34,703 bases of DNA from an uncultured Pseudomonadota bacterium (lineage in GTDB: Bacteria > Myxococcota_A > UBA796 > CAJQPC01): positions 1-34,703 of the forward strand of contig CAJXRZ010000067.1 of assembly GCA_913060515.1 (NCBI GenBank), read 5' to 3'. Positions 7,326-14,536 of the stretch are shown piece after piece. The notes below the pieces were generated by a model, which saw only the letters and a program-made list of their open reading frames with translations, was not told the DNA's origin and did not search any database. Every line of letters starts with the position of its first letter. Position 1 is the first letter of the stretch. Both the position numbers and the translations under genes were made by a program.

Positions 7326-8208
7326 GACACTCTCTTTCGCGCTATTCGGCGGCCTGCTCGTGGGCTTGGCTTGCGGCGCACCTTTGGAAATGGATGCGCC
7401 GGGCCCTGTTGCCAGCCAAGGGATCGCTGTGGAGCCGGTAGAGCCCGTTCAGCCCGTTGGCGGGCCCGAGCGCTTGAGCCTGATGAGCTGGAACGTCGAG
7501 TGGCTGGACGCCGCTGGTCAGGGGATGGTGCCGCGCACCCAGAGCGAGCTGGACGAGATGGCTCAGGTCATCGCCAAGTCCAGCCCGGATGTGGTGGTGC
7601 TGCAGGAAGTGGCCTCGGAGAAGGCGGCCCGGCAGCTCCTGCCAAAGGGCGCCTGGACGCTATACCTGGAGAACCGAAAGGACGACCAGCTCGTGGCCAT
7701 CGGCGTGCGGGAAGGCCTGGCCTCGACCGGGCATGCAGATGTTCGCTCCGTGGCGGTTGGCAACAGCGGCCTGCGAGCCGGGGTGGATGTTGAGGTGGAG
7801 ACCGCCTCTGGCCCCCTGCGCCTGTTGGGGGTGCACCTCAAGGCCGGCTGCCAATGGGACCCCTTGCGAGGCAAGGACGAGTGCGAGGTCCTGGGTCAGC
7901 AGGCCGCCGCCATCGAGGCCTGGGTAGATGACCGCACCCGGGAGAATGTACACGTGGTGGTGATGGGGGACTTCAACCGGCAGATGCACCGGGGCGATGC
8001 CTTCTTTGTGGAGCTCAACGATGGAGACCCGGCCGGGCTGGACCTCTCGCTGGGCCCGGAGAAGCTGCCCGCCTGTGAGCCCAAGCGACGCCAGAGCATC
8101 GACCACATCATCTCGGACGCCGGTCGACTGAGCGGCTCCAGACAGATCCCGCTGGCGCAGCCGCCGCTCTCGGACCACTGCCCCATTTTGGCCGAGCTGG
8201 AGCTCTGA
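7309..8208 (+). CDS. Lipoprotein of the endonuclease/exonuclease/phosphatase superfamily
   Basis: The product (299 aa) has a signal peptide with lipobox LVGLAC (Cys22), then a Pro-rich linker and a full endonuclease/exonuclease/phosphatase domain. The metal and catalytic motifs are in order: SWNVEWLD, VVLQEVASEKA with the metal-binding Glu, GVHLKAGC, VVMGDFNRQ, SIDHIISD and the final SDHCPILAEL. Such domains cut DNA, RNA or phosphoesters; the lipobox places it outside the cytoplasm, so nucleic-acid or phospholipid scavenging is plausible. The start is unclear: TTG 7309 overlaps the upstream gene by 17 bp, and TTG 7315 is an alternative. A sigma-54 activator follows 4 bp after its stop. Confidence 0.88.
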   Translation: MNLRNKTLSFALFGGLLVGLACGAPLEMDAPGPVASQGIAVEPVEPVQPVGGPERLSLMSWNVEWLDAAGQGMVPRTQSELDEMAQVIAKSSPDVVVLQEVASEKAARQLLPKGAWTLYLENRKDDQLVAIGVREGLASTGHADVRSVAVGNSGLRAGVDVEVETASGPLRLLGVHLKAGCQWDPLRGKDECEVLGQQAAAIEAWVDDRTRENVHVVVMGDFNRQMHRGDAFFVELNDGDPAGLDLSLGPEKLPACEPKRRQSIDHIISDAGRLSGSRQIPLAQPPLSDHCPILAELEL

Positions 8209-8212
8209 GAAG

Positions 8213-9607
8213 ATGTCGTGCACCCTGCTCTTTGCCAGCCCAAGTGAGCGCGAGCGTCGCGCCGCAGTGCAGGCATTTGGGGAGAAGCAGGTTGTGTTGG
8301 CCTCGAGCGCAGCCGAGCTCTTGTTGGGCCTGCCCACCGAACCTGACGTGGTGGTCCTGAGCATCGATTTGCCAGGTCTGTCACCCGCTCAGCTTCTCTC
8401 TCGCATCTTGGCTCGGGAGAACCCGCCGGCGGTGCTGTTGGCCATCGAGAGTATGGACCGAAGCGAGGCGCTGGAGTTGTCCAAGGCGGGGGCCGCCGGC
8501 TGGGTGATGCGGCCCTTAGATGCCGAGCTCTTGGCTTGGAAGGTGCAGCGACTGGTCGACCAGCGCCATGGGGCCCCCAGCTTCACGCCAGCGCTGGCCC
8601 AAGCCGTGGGCGGCATCGTGGGTAGTTCAGCGGCCATGGAGCGGCTGCGGCGCATGGTGGCTCGGGTGGCCGGAACGGACTTGAGCGTGCTCATCACCGG
8701 CGAGTCCGGGACGGGCAAGGAGGTGGTCGCACGGGCACTGCATCAAGCCTCCCTGCGCGCCGCCAAGCCCTTCGTTCCGGTGGACTGCGCCGCGATCCCC
8801 CCCAACCTGATGGAGTCTGAGCTCTTCGGCTATGAGAAGGGCGCCTTTACCGGGGCGAGCTCGCGTCGAGCAGGCTTGGTGGAGAGCGCCCGAGAAGGCA
8901 CCTTCTTCCTGGACGAAGTCGGTGAGCTCGAGGCGGGCTCTCAGGTCAAGCTGCTGCGCTTGCTTCAAGAGGGCGCCTACCGGCCCGTGGGCGCAACGGT
9001 GGAGAAGCAAGTCAACCTGCGGGTGCTCGCCGCGACCAACCGGCAGCTCGAATCACGCATCGCAGAGGGTGGCTTTCGAGCGGATCTCTTTCACCGCCTA
9101 AACGTCGTGCGTCTGCACCTCCCACCCCTGCGCGAGCGGCCAGAGGACGTGGCCGTGCTGCTGCGGCACTTCCTGGACCGCTTCTCGGCGGAGTCCGGCC
9201 GGCCCCCGCTGATCCTTGGCGCGTCCATCGCAGCGACCTTGGCCGCATATGCCTGGCCTGGCAACGTGCGGGAGTTGGTCAATTGCGCCCGGTATGTCGC
9301 GAACTTGGCCCCTGGGCCGGAGCTCACCCTCAGCGATCTGCCGCCCCGTCTGCGCGCCGCTTTGGGTCAGGTTCAGGAGGTGCAAGCGTCGGCTTCGAGC
9401 CAGGCCATGGGGGTCGGGGTTCGCTACGAGTTGCCCTACAAAGAGGCCAAGCGCGCCTGGCTGAGCATCTTTGAGTTCGCCTACGTGCAGCACCAGCTTC
9501 AGGCTCACGACGGCAACGTGAGTCGGGCCGCCCGAGCCTGTGGCATGGACCGGAAGTCGATCCAGCGGCTGCTCAAGCGGGCCCAGGAGCAGGACGAGCC
9601 CAGCTGA
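8213..9607 (+). CDS. Sigma-54-dependent activator with a degenerate receiver domain
   Basis: This bacterial enhancer-binding protein (464 aa) has three parts. Residues 1-118 fold like a response-regulator receiver but lack the chemistry: the phospho-acceptor Asp is Ser50 (VVVLSIDLPG), the acidic pair after strand 1 is missing (LLFASPSE), and the conserved Lys is Arg100 (VMRPLD). Residues 137-375 are an AAA+ domain with Walker A GESGTGKE (163-170), the sigma-54-contacting GAFTGA loop (210-215) and Walker B FFLDEVGEL. The C-terminus is a Fis-type helix-turn-helix (GNVSRAARACGMDRKSIQRLLKR). It probably activates sigma-54 promoters in response to something other than Asp phosphorylation. It starts 4 bp after the preceding stop and precedes a second activator. 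Confidence 0.93.
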   Translation: MSCTLLFASPSERERRAAVQAFGEKQVVLASSAAELLLGLPTEPDVVVLSIDLPGLSPAQLLSRILARENPPAVLLAIESMDRSEALELSKAGAAGWVMRPLDAELLAWKVQRLVDQRHGAPSFTPALAQAVGGIVGSSAAMERLRRMVARVAGTDLSVLITGESGTGKEVVARALHQASLRAAKPFVPVDCAAIPPNLMESELFGYEKGAFTGASSRRAGLVESAREGTFFLDEVGELEAGSQVKLLRLLQEGAYRPVGATVEKQVNLRVLAATNRQLESRIAEGGFRADLFHRLNVVRLHLPPLRERPEDVAVLLRHFLDRFSAESGRPPLILGASIAATLAAYAWPGNVRELVNCARYVANLAPGPELTLSDLPPRLRAALGQVQEVQASASSQAMGVGVRYELPYKEAKRAWLSIFEFAYVQHQLQAHDGNVSRAARACGMDRKSIQRLLKRAQEQDEPS

Positions 9608-9642
9608 GACTCCCTGGCGTTTTGGGCTATGGTGCCGATCCA

Positions 9643-10989
9643 GTGTCCGAAGTCACCAGCACAATTGCCCGGGCGATGCCGCGGCAGATCCACATCCGAA
9701 AGGGACGTCTCTCGGCGATCACGGGTGCGGACAAAGGACGTGGCTGGGAGCTGGACAGTGATGTGGTCCGCATCGGCACCAACTTGGCCAACGAGGTGGT
9801 GCTCCAAGACGGGACCGTCTCGCGTCGCCACGCCGAGGTCGTACGCACGCCGCACGGCGTGATCCTGCGTGACACGGACAGCACGAACGGGACTTTTGTA
9901 GGGGATCTCCGCATCCGCGAGGTCTTCCTCACCCCCGAGACCCGCTTCCGCGTGGGCCAGACCGAGATGGTCTTTGCTCCCCAGGACGAGGTCATCGTGA
10001 TCACGCCCTCGGACAAGAGCCGTCTGATGGACTTGGTGGGCGAGTCCATGGCGATGCGCCAGGTCTTCTCCATCATCGAGCGGGTCGCGCCCACCTCGTT
10101 GACCGTGTTGATCACGGGGGAGACGGGCACCGGCAAGGAGCTGGCCAGCCGGGCCATGCACCGGCTCTCCAAGCGAGAGGAGGGCCCCTTTGTGGTCTTT
10201 GACTGTGGCGCTGCGCCGGAGTCCTTGATCGAGTCGGAGCTCTTTGGGCATGAGAAGGGGGCCTTCACCGGCGCCGTGGCCTCACGCGAGGGTGTCTTTG
10301 AGGCGGCCCATGGGGGCACGCTCTTCTTGGATGAGATCGGTGAGCTGCCGCTGGATCTGCAACCCAAGCTCCTGCGGGTGCTCGAGCAGCGTGAGCTTCG
10401 CCGAGTCGGTGGCTCCAAGGTGCGGGCCGTGGACGTTCGCGTGGTGGCTGCCACCAACCGGGACCTCTTGCAGGAGGTGCGGGCGGGGCGCTTCCGCGAA
10501 GACCTGTACTACCGGTTGGCGGTCGTTGAGCTGCATCTCCCGCCTCTGCGGGACCGGATTGAAGATCTGCCCATGCTGGTCAGCCACTTGCTCTCCCGCG
10601 CCCAGAGCGGCGGGGCCAGGGTGCGTGCCGTAGAGGACCAGGTCATCGCGCTCTTTCAGGCCTGGCGTTGGCCCGGCAACGTGCGAGAGCTGGCCAATGT
10701 GGTCGAGCGGGCCATTCCCTTCACGGACGGTCCGATCGTGACTTTGGAGGCGCTGCCCGAGGCCTTTCGCAGTGGTCACCCCCGCAGTCCAGGTGCGCGG
10801 GCTGTGCAGACCACGGCAGACATGCCCTTCAAGGACGCCAAAGAGAAGCTCATCGAGGCCTTTGAGCGCCAGTACTTGGTCGACCTCATCGAGCGCCACG
10901 GCGGCAACGTCTCCAAGGCGGCTCGCGCTGCGGACATGGACCGAAAGTCCATCGCGCGCCTGATGCGCAAGCACGGCATCAACCGCTGA
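9643..10989 (+). CDS. FHA-domain sigma-54-dependent activator
   Basis: The product (448 aa from GTG 9643) has an N-terminal FHA domain (about 40-112), with RIGT, NEVVLQDGTVSRRHAEV and DTDSTNGTFV. FHA domains bind phosphothreonine, so the protein should respond to a Ser/Thr kinase rather than a histidine kinase. An AAA+ domain follows, with GETGTGKE (159-166), GAFTGA (206-211) and TLFLDEIGEL. A Fis-type helix-turn-helix (GNVSKAARAADMDRKSIARLMRK) ends the protein. Its recognition region resembles that of the upstream activator, so they may read similar DNA. The start is uncertain: TTG 9622, GTG 9643 and ATG 9676 are all in frame, and none has a good ribosome-binding site. FHA-type activators are typical of Myxococcota. 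Confidence 0.93.
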   Translation: MSEVTSTIARAMPRQIHIRKGRLSAITGADKGRGWELDSDVVRIGTNLANEVVLQDGTVSRRHAEVVRTPHGVILRDTDSTNGTFVGDLRIREVFLTPETRFRVGQTEMVFAPQDEVIVITPSDKSRLMDLVGESMAMRQVFSIIERVAPTSLTVLITGETGTGKELASRAMHRLSKREEGPFVVFDCGAAPESLIESELFGHEKGAFTGAVASREGVFEAAHGGTLFLDEIGELPLDLQPKLLRVLEQRELRRVGGSKVRAVDVRVVAATNRDLLQEVRAGRFREDLYYRLAVVELHLPPLRDRIEDLPMLVSHLLSRAQSGGARVRAVEDQVIALFQAWRWPGNVRELANVVERAIPFTDGPIVTLEALPEAFRSGHPRSPGARAVQTTADMPFKDAKEKLIEAFERQYLVDLIERHGGNVSKAARAADMDRKSIARLMRKHGINR

Positions 10990-10992
10990 GAT

Positions 10993-11418
10993 TCAGCCTC
11001 TTGAGCCGAAGAGCCGCCGAATCAGACCGAGCTTGAGGGGCCCCTCTAGGGACTCTCCCGTCCTGAAGTTGCCCAACCAGCGTGCCAGCTCCTCTGGTGG
11101 GGCCTGACCCCTGACGTATCCATCGGCCAAGTGCGTTTGGATCGCTGCTTCGGCATCGCTCGCTCCCCCGGGATCCCAAAGGGCAACGCGCGGCGCCTTG
11201 CGATCTGTCTTGATGGCCAAACAGAGCCGTAAGCCAGAGGACACACTGCGAGGATGCAAGCCAATGAGCACCAGCTCCGCCCGTGTCTCTCTCACAGCCC
11301 GCACCGTGGGAGGGCCGCTGACCGGGCTGAGGACCTCGAATTTGTGGCGTAGCTGGGTAATGACCGACAGGCGGTCTCTGGGATCCTGAACCAAGACGAG
11401 AAGGCGGGGAGTGGCCAT
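10993..11418 (-). CDS. Stand-alone pseudo-receiver protein
   Basis: The 141-aa product has the length and hydrophobic pattern of a CheY-like receiver: strand 1 RLLVLVQDP, strand 3 AELVLIGLHPRS, strand 4 RVALWDP and a terminal ADGYVRGQAPPEEL. The phospho-acceptor Asp at the end of strand 3 is Gly53, and the conserved Lys is missing. It cannot be phosphorylated in the usual way and probably works by protein contact. It converges on the FHA activator with 3 bp between stops. No Shine-Dalgarno is present; a TANNNT box lies 6 nt before ATG. The receiver assignment rests on pattern and is moderately sure. Confidence 0.72.
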   Translation of the reverse strand: MATPRLLVLVQDPRDRLSVITQLRHKFEVLSPVSGPPTVRAVRETRAELVLIGLHPRSVSSGLRLCLAIKTDRKAPRVALWDPGGASDAEAAIQTHLADGYVRGQAPPEELARWLGNFRTGESLEGPLKLGLIRRLFGSRG

Positions 11419-11424
11419 GGGGGC

Positions 11425-11430
11425 AGGCTA
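11425..11430 (-). promoter_or_regulatory. TANNNT box 6 nt before the pseudo-receiver gene
   Basis: On the minus strand TAGCCT is followed by GCCCCC and then ATG. There is no Shine-Dalgarno sequence, which suggests a leaderless transcript. Confidence 0.4.
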
Positions 11431-11447
11431 TCGCGGAGTGGCCCCGA

Positions 11448-11476
11448 TTGACCTTGCTTTAGGCGCCTGATAGCTT
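11448..11476 (+). promoter_or_regulatory. Candidate promoter of the coiled-coil/TPR operon
   Basis: TTGACC (11448-11453) and TAGCTT (11471-11476) are 17 bp apart. A transcript from about 11484 would carry a 53-nt leader containing AGAGG before ATG 11537. A small inverted repeat, CGGCA-ATA-TGCCG, lies just downstream and could be an operator. Confidence 0.45.
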
Positions 11477-11536
11477 CATGTCTCTTCGGCAATATGCCGA
11501 CAAGTGGACAGCTGACACGCACGCAGAGGCCATGCA

Positions 11537-12040
11537 ATGAGTGACCGTCTTCAAGCCCTCCAGGGGGAGCTCCAGACCATTCTTGACGAGAAGATGGGGG
11601 CACTCCGGACTGCTATCGAGAGCGCTGAGAGCGCCACCAAGGGCATCGTCAGCGCGGAACTGGAAATTGCCCGCAACGAGCAGACTGCCGAGACCCTCGC
11701 CGAGGACAGCCAGCGCCTGAGCGTCGAGCTGACCAAGGCCAAGGAACGCGCCGATCAAGCCAAGTCCGCGAACGAGGCGCTTCGCAAGGAGCGCGACGAG
11801 CTCGCGCTGATCCTTCAGGGCGTGGACGAGGAGGGCGGTGACCTGCGCTCCGAGGTTGGAGACCTTCAGAACAAGGTGCGCGACTCTGAGACCTCCAACG
11901 CACGCCTCCAGGCTGAGCAGGACTCTCTGCACGGAAAGCTCAAGAACTTGGAGGAGACCGCTACCAAGATGCGCGCCCTCAAGGCTGAGCTGATGAGCTC
12001 CATCCAGCAGAACATGGACGAGCTCTCCGGGGGCAACTAG
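11537..12040 (+). CDS. Coiled-coil protein of unknown function
   Basis: The product (167 aa) has no signal peptide or membrane segment. It is nearly all charged helix with heptad patterns, for example from SDRLQALQGELQ to the C-terminal KAELMSSIQQNMDEL. It is therefore predicted to be a long soluble coiled coil, probably a dimer. ATG 11537 is preceded by AGAGG at 11525-11529 with a 7-nt gap. The next gene starts one base after the stop codon, so the two are one operon and their products may interact. I do not recognise a family; coiled coils give many false similarities. Confidence 0.82.
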   Translation: MSDRLQALQGELQTILDEKMGALRTAIESAESATKGIVSAELEIARNEQTAETLAEDSQRLSVELTKAKERADQAKSANEALRKERDELALILQGVDEEGGDLRSEVGDLQNKVRDSETSNARLQAEQDSLHGKLKNLEETATKMRALKAELMSSIQQNMDELSGGN

Positions 12041-12041
12041 C

Positions 12042-13973
12042 GTGTCCGCTTCCTCGCTCCTGGCCACTTTGGCCCGCGCTCAGTTTGAGCTGCAGTCTCT
12101 GAGCCTGACGGATCTGGGTGCCCTGCGCGCCCAAGCCGAGCAGGATTTGCAGGACAACGGTCCGCGTTTTGAGATGGATCGTCAGCGTCGCCTGACTCTG
12201 CGAATCGAGCACCTGCGCGAGCAGGTCGGCTTCTTGGCGGCTGCTGCGGGTGCCGGAGCTTCCGCCGAGGCTGCCTCTGCACCGGCTGAGTCCATCCCCG
12301 AGATCACAAACGACCAGGTCCTGGCTCAGCTCGCGGCAGCCGAAGCATCCTTGGACGCGAAGCTCTTTGAGTCAGAGGCCACCGTTGCAGGCGATCTCTC
12401 CGACGACAGCATTCACCTGGGCCAGGTCACGGACGACTCCGTAGACGCACCGATGAGCATGGACAGCGTCGAGGTCAGTGTCGGATTCGGCGACACCCAG
12501 CCGCTCGATGACCTGACCGACATCGGAGACGAGACAGACCACAGCGCAAGCGCCAGTGAGATCGCCTCTGCCCTGGGTGGAGCAGTCCTGGCTGCCGCTG
12601 CTGCGGGAACCCTGGACCGTGAGCTCACAGGCCTTGAGGACGAAGAGGGCGAGAATCCTTTGGAGGAGCTCTCGCTGGCGGAGCTGGAAGCCTCTGATCT
12701 GCTCGGAGATGGCTCGAACTTGGAGCTGCTCGGTGACGACGACTCCGTAGACGAGGCATCCCTGTTCGCGCCGGTTGACTCCTTCGACGAGGACGTGCTG
12801 CCCCAGGACGAGCCCGTACCGGGTTCGGTCGAGGTAGAAGCGCTCGATCCCAAGCTGCACCCCGATGCCTTGTCCCTGGACGGCGAGCTCCTGCAGCCCG
12901 TCTCCAACGACCTGGACTTGGATGGGGAGGACGCCGCGGACGCCTTGGCCGCGGTGCTCGATGACGATGCCCCCGACGAGGATGAGGACTCGGCCTTCGC
13001 AGAAGCCTTTGGCGACTACGAGGACGAGGACGAGGATCTCGGTGAGCTGGTCGACGAAGACGACGACATCGAGGCCGCCCTGTTTGAGGTGGCTGGTGGT
13101 CGCGGCGGTGGCGTTTCCGGGCAAGTTGTTCGCGAGATCGCAGAGCAGCATCGTCAGGACGAGCTGCCGGTCATGCCCACCATCAAGGACAAGACCACCG
13201 AGCCCAGCGTCGGTGCAGCGGCTGCGATTCGGCTGAACGCAGACGGCTCCTCCGAAGCTCTGATGAGCGACGATGAGGAGAACATCGAGGTCGAGATGCC
13301 CGATGCGGGCGAGGAGTACGACGACGAGCCCGAGAGCGATGGCCTGAACGTCGACTACGTGGACGAGGTCGAGTACGTCGAGGAGCAAGAGTCCAAGGCG
13401 CCACAGCTCGACGTCACCCCAGAGGTCCAGACCTTCAATGATGGTCAAGGCTTGAGCGGTGATGACTTTGGTCCGGTTGAAGAAGTGGACGCAGCCGCGA
13501 TCGGCGCCCTGCGCGCTCAGGCCGATCAGGCCCTTGAGCGGGGCGACTTGCACGCGGCGGCCCAGGCCTTCAGCGACACCTTGGAGTACGACCCCGACAG
13601 CTTGGAAGCCTACCTGGGGCGCGGACGCTGCTACCTGGACCTTGGCGACTTTGCGGCGGCCATGTCGGACTTCCAGAAGGCCGAGGACTTGGACAGCGAG
13701 GGGCCTGAGCCTCTGGTTGCGATGGGCGAGCTCTTCTTCGCACGCAAGGAGTACACCCGGGCCATCGAGTTCTTCGACCAGGCCGTGGAGATGGACTCTG
13801 AGCACGCCATGGCCCGCTGTCGTCGAGGCATCTCCTACTACTACAAGAAGTCCTACCGTCAGGCCTTCTTGGACCTTCAGAAGGCCTACACCCTGGACCC
13901 GGACATTCCAAACATCCGGAAGTACGTGCAGATGGCCATCAAGAAGCTCGAACGCAGCGGCGAGAGCATCTAA
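12042..13973 (+). CDS. Large acidic protein with C-terminal TPR domain
   Basis: The product (643 aa) has a helical N-terminus (1-65), a very long Asp/Glu-rich region (about 90-480) that is probably disordered, and a C-terminal block of about four tetratricopeptide repeats (495-635: ALERGDLHAAAQAFSDTLEY, YLDLGDFAAAMSDFQKAEDL, FFARKEYTRAIEFFDQAVEM, YYKKSYRQAFLDLQKAYTLD). No signal peptide is present, so it is probably cytoplasmic. TPRs bind partner proteins, and the acidic arm could bind basic proteins or divalent metals. The start is GTG 12042, directly after the coiled-coil gene's stop. The operon ends at the strong hairpin at 14030-14080. The family is not recognised. Confidence 0.85.
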   Translation: MSASSLLATLARAQFELQSLSLTDLGALRAQAEQDLQDNGPRFEMDRQRRLTLRIEHLREQVGFLAAAAGAGASAEAASAPAESIPEITNDQVLAQLAAAEASLDAKLFESEATVAGDLSDDSIHLGQVTDDSVDAPMSMDSVEVSVGFGDTQPLDDLTDIGDETDHSASASEIASALGGAVLAAAAAGTLDRELTGLEDEEGENPLEELSLAELEASDLLGDGSNLELLGDDDSVDEASLFAPVDSFDEDVLPQDEPVPGSVEVEALDPKLHPDALSLDGELLQPVSNDLDLDGEDAADALAAVLDDDAPDEDEDSAFAEAFGDYEDEDEDLGELVDEDDDIEAALFEVAGGRGGGVSGQVVREIAEQHRQDELPVMPTIKDKTTEPSVGAAAAIRLNADGSSEALMSDDEENIEVEMPDAGEEYDDEPESDGLNVDYVDEVEYVEEQESKAPQLDVTPEVQTFNDGQGLSGDDFGPVEEVDAAAIGALRAQADQALERGDLHAAAQAFSDTLEYDPDSLEAYLGRGRCYLDLGDFAAAMSDFQKAEDLDSEGPEPLVAMGELFFARKEYTRAIEFFDQAVEMDSEHAMARCRRGISYYYKKSYRQAFLDLQKAYTLDPDIPNIRKYVQMAIKKLERSGESI

Positions 13974-14029
13974 GGCGCGCCGTCAGCTGTCAGCCCGCGT
14001 TGTTGGGCTGATCGCTGAAGGACGAGAGC

Positions 14030-14080
14030 AAACGCAAAAGAGGAGACCTGGCACTGAGCCAGGTCTCCTCTTTTGCGTTT
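14030..14080. terminator. Bidirectional intrinsic terminator, 23-bp perfect stem
   Basis: The arms 14030-14052 and 14058-14080 are perfect 23-bp inverted copies around the loop ACTGA. The outer stem is A/T-rich on both sides (AAACGCAAAAG and CTTTTGCGTTT), so it can end the acidic TPR operon from the left and the small gene from the right. Confidence 0.93.
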
Positions 14081-14109
14081 GGGGCCCCAGAGAACGAGGC
14101 CGGTCTGCC

Positions 14110-14286
14110 CTACTTTGCGGGCGCGGGAGCCTGGGACTGCATCTCACCGGCGACCATGTCCAAGAGCTCGGTGCTCAGGTCGATGATCTGCTCGTGGGAG
14201 AAGCCTTGGGTCTTGAGGTGCCGGTAGAAGCTACGGGCGACGACCTTGTTGCGGTTCCGGTAGAGCTGGGTGCGGGGGGCAGTCAT
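14110..14286 (-). CDS. Small 58-aa protein under a sigma-54-type promoter
   Basis: This short gene encodes a basic, mostly helical 58-residue protein that starts MTAPRTQLYRNRNKVVARSF and ends in an Ala/Pro tail (SQAPAPAK). The middle GFSHEQIIDLSTELLDMV looks like two short amphipathic helices. There is no signal peptide or membrane segment. Support for a real gene: ATG 14286 has GAGG about 6 nt upstream, a near-consensus sigma-54 promoter lies about 30 nt before the ribosome-binding region, and a bidirectional terminator lies 30 bp after the stop. The basic N-terminus suggests nucleic-acid or membrane contact, but I do not recognise the family and infer no function. Confidence 0.78.
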   Translation of the reverse strand: MTAPRTQLYRNRNKVVARSFYRHLKTQGFSHEQIIDLSTELLDMVAGEMQSQAPAPAK

Positions 14287-14327
14287 GTTGGCCTCGCTTG
14301 TGGAAGGGTGGTTGATGTCCCTCTCTA

Positions 14328-14343
14328 AGCAAGACCCGGGCCA
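14328..14343 (-). promoter_or_regulatory. Sigma-54 (-24/-12) promoter of the small gene
   Basis: The minus strand reads TGGCCCGGGTCTTGCT. The known consensus is TGGCACG-N4-TTGCW, so only one fixed position differs (A to C). GG and GC are 10 bp apart, as required. The predicted start is near 14317, leaving a leader of about 30 nt with a proper ribosome-binding site. No other site of this quality was seen between genes in the contig. Confidence 0.72.
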
Positions 14344-14392
14344 AGACTGCAGGGACCGAATTTCGGGGGTTTAGCTTCTGCTTTCCCCCCAA

Positions 14393-14446
14393 GTGCGTAG
14401 GCGCCTTCGCACCAATTCCCTCCAGGTGGGTAGACGGCTTCGCACC
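14393..14446. promoter_or_regulatory. Two palindromic direct repeats, candidate enhancer sites
   Basis: GTGCGTAGGCGCCTTCGCAC (14393-14412) is palindromic at 18 of 20 positions. A second copy at 14426-14446 matches it at 18 of 21 positions. The copies are 33 bp apart, about three helical turns, so they face the same side of DNA. They lie about 86 and 119 bp upstream of the predicted sigma-54 start, where enhancer-binding proteins usually bind. Confidence 0.55.
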
Positions 14447-14469
14447 TGCCGTCCTTCCCAAGAACCCAC

Positions 14470-14536
14470 GAAGAACGCGGATTCTTCCTTTCCCTTATTG
14501 ACCGCTGGTCAAGTGGCTGAGCCAGTCCAGTGGACT
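14470..14536. repeat. Cluster of four short inverted repeats at the thyX 3' end
   Basis: In order: GAAGAA-N6-TTCTTC (14470-14487), TTGACC-GCT-GGTCAA (14498-14512), TGGCT-G-AGCCA (14514-14524) and AGTCC-AGT-GGACT (14524-14536). The last overlaps the thyX stop codon. The first, read on the minus strand, could be a weak thyX terminator; the second could be a dimeric protein site. Confidence 0.45.

Noticed and set aside
12372-13805. 477-aa minus-strand ORF opposite the acidic TPR gene
   Set aside because: Asp/Glu codons read backwards give Val/Leu/Ile-rich frames; no domain is visible and the sense strand has TPRs and an operon partner.
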